From assembly GCA_013695245.1 (NCBI GenBank), contig JACDAW010000139.1:1-6632 (forward strand): a stretch of 6,632 nt of DNA, in the 5' to 3' direction. The notes below the pieces were generated by a model, which did no database searches, was not told the origin of the DNA, and saw only the letters and a program-made list of their open reading frames with translations. Both the position numbers and the translations under genes were made by a program. This DNA is from Pyrinomonadaceae bacterium (GTDB taxonomy: Bacteria > Acidobacteriota > Blastocatellia > Pyrinomonadales > Pyrinomonadaceae). Shown one piece after another: positions 1 to 6,023 of this stretch (the first letter of the stretch is position 1; each line of letters opens with the position of its first letter).

Positions 1-8
1 GTTAATAA

Positions 9-82
<74 letters not shown>

Positions 83-107
83 AAAAGAATTTTCAAATTT
101 GTATTGG

Positions 108-179
108 TAGGCACGGAGGGACTCGAACCCCCAACCTCTTCCTTGTAAGGGAAGCCGTCTACCATTGACATACGCGCCT
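108..179 (-). tRNA. tRNA-Val (anticodon UAC)
   Basis: The minus strand folds into a 72-nt cloverleaf. The acceptor AGGCGCG pairs with CGTGCCT, followed by discriminator A. The D stem is TGTC/GACG with a short 7-nt loop AATGGTA, the anticodon stem CTTCC/GGAAG is perfect, and the T arm is GGGGG/CCCTC with loop TTCGAGT. The anticodon loop CTTACAA gives UAC (plus positions 145-147), which reads Val GUA/GUG. Discriminator A and anticodon bases A35/C36 fit valine identity. An unusual point is the A1-U72 first pair instead of G1-C72. The Levitt pair is A15-U48 instead of G15-C48, a compensated change, so the gene looks intact rather than decayed. CCA is not encoded. A Val-Asp tandem is a common bacterial tRNA pairing. 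Confidence 0.95.
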
Positions 180-274
180 TTAGTCGGCACTTGATAACGA
201 AAAGCCGGAAAATTGTCTCCGTCAGGCGTTACCAATTTTCAAATGAGAACCTACGCGAGCGACCCGGAAGCGAT

Positions 275-304
275 ATCCTAAGTGCATAGTTGCTGCGGTG
301 TCAA
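275..304 (-). promoter_or_regulatory. Putative sigma-70 promoter for the tRNA-Val/tRNA-Asp unit
   Basis: On the minus strand there is a perfect -35 box TTGACA (plus 299-304), an 18-nt spacer and a -10-like TAGGAT (plus 275-280, 4 of 6 consensus bases). Initiation would fall near 268, leaving a leader of roughly 90 nt before the 5' end of tRNA-Val. It lies in the otherwise non-coding stretch 180-320, downstream of the small ORF and facing the tRNAs, where a stable-RNA promoter is expected. The call rests on sequence match only. Confidence 0.55.
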
Positions 305-320
305 GCCGATGCGTAAGGTT

Positions 321-524
321 TTATAATAACCAAACAGGCAATGCTTGATCGCTATCATCGCGCGCGGTTGCGGGTTTTTCCTTCGGTCGCTCATCTTCCT
401 TATGTGGTAAAGCGGCGTCTGTCCCGGAAGTCGCATCAGACGCTTTATCGCTCGGCGCGCGTTTGGCGAGCGGGTTGATGATCATCTCTTCAACTTGTTT
501 GTCGAGCCTTCCGATTACAGACAT
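321..524 (-). CDS. Small hypothetical protein, 67 aa
   Basis: I do not recognise this family. The chosen start is the ATG at 524, preceded by the Shine-Dalgarno-like AAGGGA (plus 535-540) with a 10-nt gap. A longer reading from the TTG at 549-551 would place that Shine-Dalgarno inside the gene. The N-terminal third reads like a short amphipathic helix (MSVIGRLDKQVEEMIINPLA), followed by a polar, charged, Ala/Lys/Asp/Glu-rich and probably disordered tail that ends in the hydrophobic residues VWLL and a TAA stop. There is no signal peptide, transmembrane segment or cysteine. It is divergent from the VWA gene with only 53 bp between starts, and its 3' end lies upstream of the tRNA promoter. The start context and protein-like N-terminus support a real gene; the low-complexity tail and short length leave doubt. 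Confidence 0.5.
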   Translation of the reverse strand: MSVIGRLDKQVEEMIINPLAKRAPSDKASDATSGTDAALPHKEDERPKEKPATARDDSDQALPVWLL

Positions 525-534
525 TGAATTAGTT

Positions 535-540
535 TCCCTT
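535..540 (-). promoter_or_regulatory. Ribosome binding site deciding the start of the small ORF
   Basis: The minus strand reads AAGGGA ten bases before the ATG at 524. This favours the 67-aa reading over a TTG start nine codons further upstream, which has no purine-rich leader of its own. Confidence 0.45.
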
Positions 541-577
541 TTGAAGAACAAAGAAAAGTAGTTATATTTAAGGAATC

Positions 578-1840
578 ATGATCTTTAAGTTTAATTCTCG
601 ATGGCTGCATTCGCCAAAACGAAAGTCGCAGATTTCCGTCCAACTGACAAGTTCGCTCGTCTGCATTCTCAGTGTGCTCTTTATCTGCGCCGCTCTGCAA
701 GCGCAACAGGCGAATCGCACGGAACGCCCGCGCCGCGTCGGTGCAAGGCCTGAAACGCCGACCGGAGCGCCGACTCCTCCCCTGCCTCAATCAAGCGCCG
801 ACACTTCCGCGCCGGATGATGAAGACGAAGTGGTGAGAGTCGAAACCGATCTTGTCACCGTGCCGGTCGTCGTCACCAATTCGCAGGGCGGGCAAGTCGC
901 AGCGTTGCGTGCTGAGAATTTTCGCCTCTACGAAGATAATAGGCCGCAACAAATCGCCAACTTCTCCGCCACAGAAGCCCCCTTTGAGGTCGCGTTGCTC
1001 TTAGATACTTCAGGCTCGACGCGCGCCGAAGTTAATCTTATTCGCCGCGCCGCCCACCTCTTCGTTAACGCTCTGCGCGCTGGCGACCGTGTCGCCGTCC
1101 TTGCCTTTAACACCGCAGAAGATAGCGATGAACGGCTCGCAACAGTCGAGATCAAAATTGAATTAACAAGCGAACGCGAAAAATTGCACCGCGCCATTGA
1201 ATTAATCGGAGCCAGCAGCGGCACTCCTTACTATGACGCTCTTGGGCGAGTGGCTAACCGCGTCTTTCGCGATGCGCCGCGCGAAGAGGTACGCGGCCGC
1301 CGCTCTCTCGTCGCCTTAACCGACGGCGTTGATTCAACGAGCGACGAAGATTATAGAGAGGCGCGCGCCGCGCTTCTCGGTCGCGGCGTGATCTGCTATT
1401 TTGTGCAAATCAATACAGAGGATTTCGTCGAAGAGCGTTTGCTAAAGGATTGCGCGGACGACGGCACGTTGCGTCTATCGCGCACGCAACTACAGCGTTA
1501 CCGCCGCATCTTTGTGCCGCGCGCCGACGCTTCCGAATACGCTAACTTCTGCCGCCTCGGAGAATTTCAGCGAATGCAGATCAGCCGCGATCTCTATAAC
1601 CTTGCCCGCCGCGAAATGAGCGAGTTGGCTAAAGAATCAGGCGGGAAAACTTTTCCGACCGTCGATCTACAGGACGCGCGCCGCGCCTTCGCCCAAGTCG
1701 CCGCCGAGATCGGCATGCAGTACAGTTTGAGTTATTATCCGACGAATAAAGATCGCAGCGGTCGTTTTCGCAAAATTCGCGTTGAAGTCAAAAGCATTGC
1801 GGGCGCGCAGGTTCGCGCCAGAGAAGGATATACTCGCTAG
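578..1840 (+). CDS. Exported VWA-domain protein, acidobacterial VWFA-related family
   Basis: A predicted secreted or envelope protein of 420 aa built around a von Willebrand factor A domain, which usually mediates metal-dependent protein binding; the ligand is unknown. Residues 1-42 form a long basic leader plus hydrophobic core (about 25-40), with likely Sec cleavage after LQA at 42. A Pro/Arg/Thr-rich linker runs to about 84. Next comes the family's characteristic segment with VRVETDLVTVPVVV and the NFRLYEDNRPQQI stretch (about 87-127), and then the VWA domain from about 136. The MIDAS is complete: D143-x-S145-x-S147, T216 and D249. Residues about 283-345 look like an Arg/Cys-containing insertion within the VWA fold, before the closing SGGKTFP and YSLSYYPTN strands near 354-390. 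The last segments match the acidobacterial VWFA-related family (TIGR03436-type) from memory. The ATG has AAGGA at 570-574 with a short 3-nt gap. The next gene begins 70 bp downstream. Confidence 0.88.
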   Translation: MIFKFNSRWLHSPKRKSQISVQLTSSLVCILSVLFICAALQAQQANRTERPRRVGARPETPTGAPTPPLPQSSADTSAPDDEDEVVRVETDLVTVPVVVTNSQGGQVAALRAENFRLYEDNRPQQIANFSATEAPFEVALLLDTSGSTRAEVNLIRRAAHLFVNALRAGDRVAVLAFNTAEDSDERLATVEIKIELTSEREKLHRAIELIGASSGTPYYDALGRVANRVFRDAPREEVRGRRSLVALTDGVDSTSDEDYREARAALLGRGVICYFVQINTEDFVEERLLKDCADDGTLRLSRTQLQRYRRIFVPRADASEYANFCRLGEFQRMQISRDLYNLARREMSELAKESGGKTFPTVDLQDARRAFAQVAAEIGMQYSLSYYPTNKDRSGRFRKIRVEVKSIAGAQVRAREGYTR

Positions 1841-1910
1841 CCCAACTCGGACGAAGACAATCGCCGCAATCGAATTTTAGAAAAGTGTAGAGCGAGGAAA
1901 ATCATCTTTC

Positions 1911-3104
1911 ATGGCTAACCATTTCAACTTTGATCGCGTTTGTTTGCTCGTGCTCGATAGCGTCGGGATCGGCGCGATGCCGGACGCCGAAGCGTGGGGC
2001 GATGCGGGCTGCGACACGCTCGGACACATTGCGGAAAAATATGACTTACGTTTGCCGAACTTAGAGGCTTACGGTTTGGGAAACATTCGACCGTTGCGCG
2101 GAGTGTCGCCCGCCGAGAATCCGCGCGCCGCCTACGGACGTTGCGCGCTGCTCTCAAACGGCAAAGACACGACGACGGGACACTGGGAGATCGCCGGAAT
2201 AATTTTAGAACAAGCTTTTCCAACTTACCCGCACGGCTTTCCGCCCGATGTGATCGAGAGCTTTGTGCGCGCGACGAATATTCCCGGCGTGCTCGGCAAC
2301 AAAACGGCTTCCGGCACGGAGATTATCAAAGAACTCGGCGCGGAGCACGTCAAAACGGGCAAGCCCATCGTTTACACTTCCGCCGATTCCGTCTTTCAGA
2401 TCGCGGCGCACGAAGATGTTATACCCTTCGCGCGCCTTTACGAAATTTGTGAGCGTGCGCGAGATATTTTGCGGGGCGAACACGAGGTCGGGCGCGTGAT
2501 CGCACGTCCGTTTGAAGGCGCACCGGGCGCGTTTCAAAGAACCGAGCGACGACATGACTACGCCGTGCCGCCACCCGCCGATAATCTACTCGTCAAACTC
2601 GCCACGGCAAATCTCGACGTTGTCACCGTCGGCAAAGTAGCGTCCGTCTATGATGGCGCAGGCGTGACGCAAGATTTGCCAGCGAAGAATAACGATCAAT
2701 CAATTGAGCAAACCATCAACGCGCTACGTGCGAATTCACGCGGACTTGTCTTCTCAAACCTTGTTGACTTCGACATGCTTTACGGGCATCGCCGCGACTT
2801 AGAAGGCTACGCCCGCGCGCTTGAACATTTCGACGAACGCTTGCCCGAAATCGAAAGCGCTTTGCGCCCGCGCGATCTTTTGATCATCACCGCCGATCAC
2901 GGCAACGATCCGGCTTATCGGGGCGCGGATCACACGCGCGAATACACGCCACTGCTCGTCTATGGCGCGGGTGCGCAAGCGGGCGTTGAACTAGGAACGC
3001 GCCGCAGTTTGTCCGACATCGGGCAAACCATTGCAGATAATTTCAAAGTGCGCCTTAGCGCTGGAGAAAGTTTTCTGCGTCAGATTGTGAAGGAAAGCCG
3101 ATGA
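1911..3104 (+). CDS. deoB: Phosphopentomutase
   Basis: A cytosolic enzyme that interconverts ribose-1-phosphate or 2-deoxyribose-1-phosphate with the 5-phosphates, linking nucleoside breakdown to the pentose phosphate pool. At 397 aa it has the normal family length and belongs to the alkaline-phosphatase-like superfamily. Compared by eye with the remembered Bacillus cereus enzyme, all six metal ligands are present: D16 (LDSVGIG), D288 and H293 (VDFDMLYGHRRD), D329 and H330 (TADHGNDP) and H341 (ADHTREY). The phosphorylated threonine is T87 in KDTTTGHWE. The DeoB cap region is recognisable from YTSADSVFQIAAHE and GRVIARPF (about 155-201). The ATG start has GAGGA at 1894-1898, 12 nt upstream. 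The stop codon overlaps the next gene's start (ATGA). No nucleoside phosphorylase or thymidine phosphorylase, the usual deo partners, is visible. Confidence 0.97.
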   Translation: MANHFNFDRVCLLVLDSVGIGAMPDAEAWGDAGCDTLGHIAEKYDLRLPNLEAYGLGNIRPLRGVSPAENPRAAYGRCALLSNGKDTTTGHWEIAGIILEQAFPTYPHGFPPDVIESFVRATNIPGVLGNKTASGTEIIKELGAEHVKTGKPIVYTSADSVFQIAAHEDVIPFARLYEICERARDILRGEHEVGRVIARPFEGAPGAFQRTERRHDYAVPPPADNLLVKLATANLDVVTVGKVASVYDGAGVTQDLPAKNNDQSIEQTINALRANSRGLVFSNLVDFDMLYGHRRDLEGYARALEHFDERLPEIESALRPRDLLIITADHGNDPAYRGADHTREYTPLLVYGAGAQAGVELGTRRSLSDIGQTIADNFKVRLSAGESFLRQIVKESR

Positions 3105-3697
3105 GCGACAAACGAGTACGAACGATCTGTTTTTTATGCGGCGCGCTTTTCGTCGTTGCGCTTTGCTACGCAACTTCAAATGCGCAAGCTGGACGGCGGC
3201 TGCCCGCTTCCTCCGAAGCGACCTTTCCGGCTGATGCGCCTTCGCAAACTCAAACGCCGCAAACTCAACAGAGGACGGGCGACGCTGTGAAGACTCAACC
3301 GAGCTTGATGACGTGTCGTTGTCTTGAGCGCGCGGGAGAATTTGAGCAGGTGGAGGATGCCGCAAGCGCCGCGTCCGGCGAAACGAGCTACTGGCGCAAC
3401 CAGCTTTCAACGCCTGCCACGATCCTCTCGAAGCCGCCCGCCGTTTACACCAAACAGGCGCGACGCCATTCAACCGCCGGAGTCGTTTTAGTTCGCGTCG
3501 TGCTCGCTGCGACCGGCAGAGTGACGCGCGTCGAAGTACTTAAAGGTTTGCCCGACGGGTTGACGGAGAACGCCATCAGCGCAGCCTGTCGCATCAAGTT
3601 TAAGCCTGCTATGAAGGATGACCGCCCTGTGGCGCAACAGGTGGTGGCCGAATACACTTTCAAGATTTATGATTCGCCGTTCTTTTTGCCGCGATGA
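3101..3697 (+). CDS. Exported TonB C-terminal-domain protein
   Basis: A 198-aa protein whose last third is a TonB C-terminal (energy-transducer) domain, about residues 108-190. The features seen are the YTKQARRHSTAGVVLVRVVL strand region, the GRVTRVEVLKGLP turn, a helix with GLTENAISAA and the closing IKFKPAMKDDRPV plus YTFKI strand. The N-terminus (1-30) is a Sec-like signal or anchor (RTICFLCGALFVVALCYATSNAQA). If it is cleaved after AQA at 30, the protein would be periplasmic and not a classical membrane-anchored TonB. The linker (31-107) is Gln/Thr/Pro-rich and contains a C72-R-C74 pair, but it lacks the long Pro-Lys/Pro-Glu spacer of true TonB. The start overlaps deoB by 4 nt and has AAGGA at 3090-3094. 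Two stops in a row, TGA TAG, end the gene. No exbB, exbD or TonB-dependent receptor is nearby, so energy transduction is not established. Confidence 0.85.
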   Translation: MSDKRVRTICFLCGALFVVALCYATSNAQAGRRLPASSEATFPADAPSQTQTPQTQQRTGDAVKTQPSLMTCRCLERAGEFEQVEDAASAASGETSYWRNQLSTPATILSKPPAVYTKQARRHSTAGVVLVRVVLAATGRVTRVEVLKGLPDGLTENAISAACRIKFKPAMKDDRPVAQQVVAEYTFKIYDSPFFLPR

Positions 3698-3780
3698 TAG
3701 CCTTTTTAGTTTGTATTAAAGGAGCGAAGGAGTAATTCGGAACATCGCCGCAGAGCAATGCCAAAGCGCGCGATCTTGGT
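3698..3780. other. Convergent intergenic region, no clear terminator
   Basis: These 83 bp separate the 3' ends of the TonB-C gene (plus) and the Uma2 gene (minus). An AT-rich imperfect inverted repeat, CCTTT and AAAGG around an 11-12 nt loop, lies at about 3702-3723. It is weak and has no adjoining T-tract, so I do not call an intrinsic terminator. No ORF or promoter is apparent. Confidence 0.4.
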
Positions 3781-4344
3781 TCAGACGATGAGCGAGTCAA
3801 CGTCCAGCATGAGGTCGGGAAGAATACGAGAAGCAAAGGATTCGCCCGTTTTAAATATCCTGATCGTTTGATACGAGCCATCAGCGGGTTTGGTATAAAC
3901 TTCGATTTCGCTCTTCTTTAGATTTATCAGCCACACTTCGGGAATATTTGCGCGCGCGTAGAGCGACGTTTTCACCGTGCGGTCATACTCAACGGAAGTA
4001 TCCGCCACTTCAATAAGCAACAACACGTCGGCGGACTTAGGATGCTCACCCGCGTAGAAGTCCTCGCGTGGCAGAAGCAGTGAGATGTCGGGCTGCGGCT
4101 CGGAAAAATCATCGAGCCTGATCGGACTTTGCACACGCACAATGGCTGTTTTGCCTGCGAAGCGATTTAAGAGAAAATTAACTATTCGATCAATACACGC
4201 CGCGCGGCGGCTGCCGATAGGACTCATCTCGACGATCTCACCTTCGATAAGTTCAACGCGGTCATCTTCAGAGAGAATCCCGGCCTCAGCCATGCGATAA
4301 TACTCTTCGACGTTGAAACATCGCTTTGCAATTAGGGTTGACAT
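3781..4344 (-). CDS. Uma2-family (DUF820) PD-(D/E)XK nuclease-fold protein
   Basis: A 187-aa protein matching the Uma2/DUF820 family by its hallmark segments: an N-terminal NVEEYYRMAEAGILSEDDR, VELIEGEIVEMSPIGSRR (about 30-47), VQSPIRLDDFSEPQPDISLL (71-90), LLLIEVADTSVEYDRTVK (108-125) and YARANIPEVWLINL (129-142). These give a restriction-endonuclease-like core with D86, E112 and K125 as plausible metal/catalytic residues. Family members are usually annotated as putative endonucleases, but the biological role is mostly unknown. The length is normal and the gene looks intact. The ATG start has no obvious Shine-Dalgarno within 15 nt. The gene lies 79 bp downstream of hpt in the same direction, so it may be read from hpt or from its own promoter. 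No partner toxin, methylase or transposase is adjacent. Confidence 0.9.
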   Translation of the reverse strand: MSTLIAKRCFNVEEYYRMAEAGILSEDDRVELIEGEIVEMSPIGSRRAACIDRIVNFLLNRFAGKTAIVRVQSPIRLDDFSEPQPDISLLLPREDFYAGEHPKSADVLLLIEVADTSVEYDRTVKTSLYARANIPEVWLINLKKSEIEVYTKPADGSYQTIRIFKTGESFASRILPDLMLDVDSLIV

Positions 4345-4384
4345 AAGTCTTTAGCCGTTCTTAATGACCTCGCCTCGCGCGGTA

Positions 4385-4413
4385 AAGATATATTCTAAAT
4401 CATCGCGCCGCAA
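4385..4413 (-). promoter_or_regulatory. Possible promoter of the Uma2 gene
   Basis: The minus strand shows TTGCGG (plus 4408-4413), a 17-nt spacer and TATCTT (plus 4385-4390), placing a start near 4378 and a leader of about 34 nt. Both boxes are imperfect matches. The site sits in the short AT-richer gap between hpt and the Uma2 gene. Confidence 0.3.
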
Positions 4414-4423
4414 AGCGAAACGC

Positions 4424-4984
4424 TTACGTGCTTTTTAGAACGGCGATGTATGGCAAATTACGATAGCGTTCGGCGAAGTCGAGACCATAGCCGACAACAA
4501 AGGCATCGGGTATTTGAAAGCCGAGGTAATCAATTTGCACGTCACGTTCGCGCCGCTCATATTTGTCGAGCAGCGCGGCGAGGCGCACGCTTGATGCGCC
4601 GCGTTGGTGAAGCGTGGCGAGCAAGTAAGAGAGCGTGAGTCCCGTGTCAACGATGTCTTCGACAACAAGAATATCGCGTCCCTCAACCCCCACGTCTAAA
4701 TCTTTCACGATGCGCACCTCGCCCGATGTGCGCATACTCATGCCGTAGCTTGAGATCGCCATAAACTCTAAGCCAATCGGCAGATCGATGGCGCGCATCA
4801 GATCGCTCGCAAAAATGCACGCCCCCTTAAGCACGCCGACGAGCAGCGGGTTGCGACCAGCATAATCGTTTGTGATCTGTTGTCCTAATTCGCCGATACG
4901 CGTTTGAATTTGTTCGGCAGTAAAAAGCGGTTCGAGTTGCGGGTTTGCGAATTCCGATGAAGCGGCGAAAGAAGGTGTAGTCAA
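4424..4984 (-). CDS. hpt: Hypoxanthine(-guanine) phosphoribosyltransferase
   Basis: A cytosolic purine salvage enzyme that joins hypoxanthine (often also guanine) to PRPP, giving IMP/GMP and pyrophosphate. I take the start as TTG at 4984 (186 aa), because a strong GGAGG lies 5 nt upstream. The frame can be read seven codons further to another TTG at 5005, but that one has no Shine-Dalgarno. Counting from the chosen start, the visible motifs are the pyrophosphate loop VGVLKGA (about 49-55), the flexible-loop SSYG (78-81), the PRPP-binding LVVEDIVDTGLTL (106-118), the purine-binding lysine in LLDKYERR (about 141), and PDAFVVGYGLDF followed by ERYRNLPYI near the C-terminus. The length is normal; about 15-20 poorly conserved residues precede the core. 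It is divergent from the 5'-nucleotidase pair. A small hairpin overlaps the stop codon without a T-tract. Confidence 0.95.
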   Translation of the reverse strand: MTTPSFAASSEFANPQLEPLFTAEQIQTRIGELGQQITNDYAGRNPLLVGVLKGACIFASDLMRAIDLPIGLEFMAISSYGMSMRTSGEVRIVKDLDVGVEGRDILVVEDIVDTGLTLSYLLATLHQRGASSVRLAALLDKYERRERDVQIDYLGFQIPDAFVVGYGLDFAERYRNLPYIAVLKST

Positions 4985-4989
4985 GATTG

Positions 4990-4994
4990 CCTCC
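4990..4994 (-). promoter_or_regulatory. Ribosome binding site deciding the TTG start of hpt
   Basis: The minus strand reads GGAGG followed by CAATC and then TTG at 4984. This is an almost perfect anti-16S match at good spacing. It identifies the internal TTG as the likely initiator instead of the TTG at 5005. Confidence 0.7.
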
Positions 4995-5053
4995 GGCTCG
5001 ATCAAATTTTAAATACAACGTTTGTTCGTTCGGCTAAAGGGCGGGCGGGAAGT

Positions 5054-5083
5054 TTGCGCGCGCGCCTCGTGGTGCGACATACT
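5054..5083 (+). promoter_or_regulatory. Possible promoter of the 5'-nucleotidase pair
   Basis: In the 139-bp divergent gap between hpt and the nucleotidase gene, TTGCGC (5054-5059), an 18-nt spacer and CATACT (5078-5083) form a weak sigma-70-like pair about 40 nt before the GTG start. An alternating GC tract of 10 bp (5056-5065) overlaps the -35 and spacer. On the opposite strand only a -10-like TAAAAT just upstream of hpt is noticeable, without a convincing -35. Confidence 0.28.
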
Positions 5084-5112
5084 AAGTAGCTTGGCGGGAA
5101 AAATCAATTTAC

Positions 5113-5116
5113 AGGA
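5113..5116 (+). promoter_or_regulatory. Ribosome binding site deciding the GTG start at 5124
   Basis: AGGA sits 7 nt before the GTG at 5124, and that start puts a typical signal peptide (basic KRK, then a Leu-rich core) at the N-terminus. The same frame is open further upstream to a TTG at 5022. That longer version would bury the signal sequence and lacks a ribosome binding site. Confidence 0.65.
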
Positions 5117-5123
5117 AATATTT

Positions 5124-6023
5124 GTGAAGAGAAAAATCGAAAATAGATGTTTGTTCCTCCTCGCGCTTCTTTTGCTTTGCCCGCCCTCATTCGCGTCCTA
5201 TGCGCAAAACGCTCGCGGGAGAACGAGCAACAGGACGCGCTCGCAAACCGCCGCGCCGCCTAACTCTACTTCACCGCGCGATGTTAATGTGCGCGGGACG
5301 GAGCGCGCCGTTGACGCAAGCGTGCCGGATGATCCGTCCGTCACCTCAATTGTGGCTCCTTACAGAGTTAAGGTCGCGGAACTAAATCGCGTGATCGGCA
5401 CGCTCGAAGGCGAACTCTTAAAGCGCGGCATCGGCGGCGGCTCACTCGGAAATTTCGTCGTTGATGCAATACGCGATCAGGCGACGAAGGCTCTGGGGCG
5501 ACCCGTTCTGCTCGCCGTCTCGAACACGGGCGGGATGCGCAAGAACCAGATCGCGGCGGGCGAACTGCGTGCGAGCGATGTGTTTGAACTGCTGCCGTTT
5601 GAGAATAAGATCGTCGCTCTAGATTTAACCGGCGAACAGTTGTTGCGCTTTTTGAAAATCGTTGTTGCACAACGCGACGCGCAGTCCGGCGCGCGCATCA
5701 TCTATCGCACGGGACAAGATAAAACTAACGAACTCGTCAGCATTAAATTTGTCGGCGCGAATTCCGAAACCGAAATTGACCCGGCTGCCACCTACACCAT
5801 CGTTACCATTGATTATCTTGTTAATCGTGGCGGCAGCTATGCCGTCCTCCAAGAATCAAAAAACGTGCGCCCGTTGGGACTTACGATCCGCGAAGTGGTG
5901 CTAAATTACATTCAAGCTGAGGCGGCGGCGGGACGCACGATCAAAGGACGACTCGACGGGCGTTTTCAATTTGATCGCAGCACTTCAGCCGGAGGGGAAG
6001 ACACGAAAGATCAGCCACAATGA
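5124..6023 (+). CDS. Exported 5'-nucleotidase C-terminal (nucleotide-binding) domain protein
   Basis: A 299-aa protein that is only the C-terminal domain of a UshA/CD73-type 5'-nucleotidase; the metallophosphatase domain is absent. Residues 2-27 form a Sec signal (KRK, then LFLLALLLL, probable cleavage after SYA). A low-complexity Arg/Ser/Thr/Pro linker runs to about 75. The domain covers about 77-284, with GSLGNFVVDAIRDQA (106-120), SNTGGMR (133-139), GELRASDVFELLPFENKIV (146-164), LTGEQLLRFL (168-177) and NRGGSYAVL (234-242). In the full-length family these elements form the nucleotide-recognition pocket and face the metal site. Y239 sits where a base-stacking aromatic is expected; this is inferred from position only. 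GTG was chosen as start for its upstream AGGA and the signal peptide. The stop overlaps the next gene's ATG by 4 nt, so the two should be made together in similar amounts. Confidence 0.88.
   Translation: MKRKIENRCLFLLALLLLCPPSFASYAQNARGRTSNRTRSQTAAPPNSTSPRDVNVRGTERAVDASVPDDPSVTSIVAPYRVKVAELNRVIGTLEGELLKRGIGGGSLGNFVVDAIRDQATKALGRPVLLAVSNTGGMRKNQIAAGELRASDVFELLPFENKIVALDLTGEQLLRFLKIVVAQRDAQSGARIIYRTGQDKTNELVSIKFVGANSETEIDPAATYTIVTIDYLVNRGGSYAVLQESKNVRPLGLTIREVVLNYIQAEAAAGRTIKGRLDGRFQFDRSTSAGGEDTKDQPQ

Noticed and set aside
541..568. Plus-strand TTGAAG / TATATT pair just upstream of the VWA gene, resembling a sigma-70 promoter
   Set aside because: A start from it would fall at about 575, after the AAGGA ribosome binding site at 570-574, so the message would lose its binding site. 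The real promoter is probably further upstream, inside the divergent small ORF.
321..577. Possible toxin-antitoxin or secretion partner role for the small ORF beside the VWA protein
   Set aside because: There is no overlap, shared operon or recognisable fold; the genes are divergent. Nothing in the sequence supports such a role.
515..790. Minus-strand 91-aa open frame across the VWA gene start
   Set aside because: It lies antisense to the signal peptide and linker of a well-supported gene, has no ribosome binding site and reads as Arg-rich noise.
2141..2555. Several open frames on both strands inside deoB
   Set aside because: They are shadow frames of a GC-rich, strongly conserved gene. Their translations are Arg/Ala/Ser-rich and resemble no family.
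2991..3473. 160-aa minus-strand open frame antisense to the end of deoB and the TonB-C gene
   Set aside because: It covers two supported plus-strand genes, and its translation is basic and low-complexity with no recognisable motif.
4413..4425. Hairpin AAGCG-TTT-CGCTT at the hpt stop codon as an intrinsic terminator
   Set aside because: The stem is only 5 bp, and on the hpt strand it is followed by GC-rich sequence and no T-tract.
5022..5123. N-terminal 34-codon extension of the nucleotidase C-domain gene from a TTG
   Set aside because: It would bury the signal peptide and has no ribosome binding site. The GTG at 5124 has both AGGA and an immediate signal sequence.
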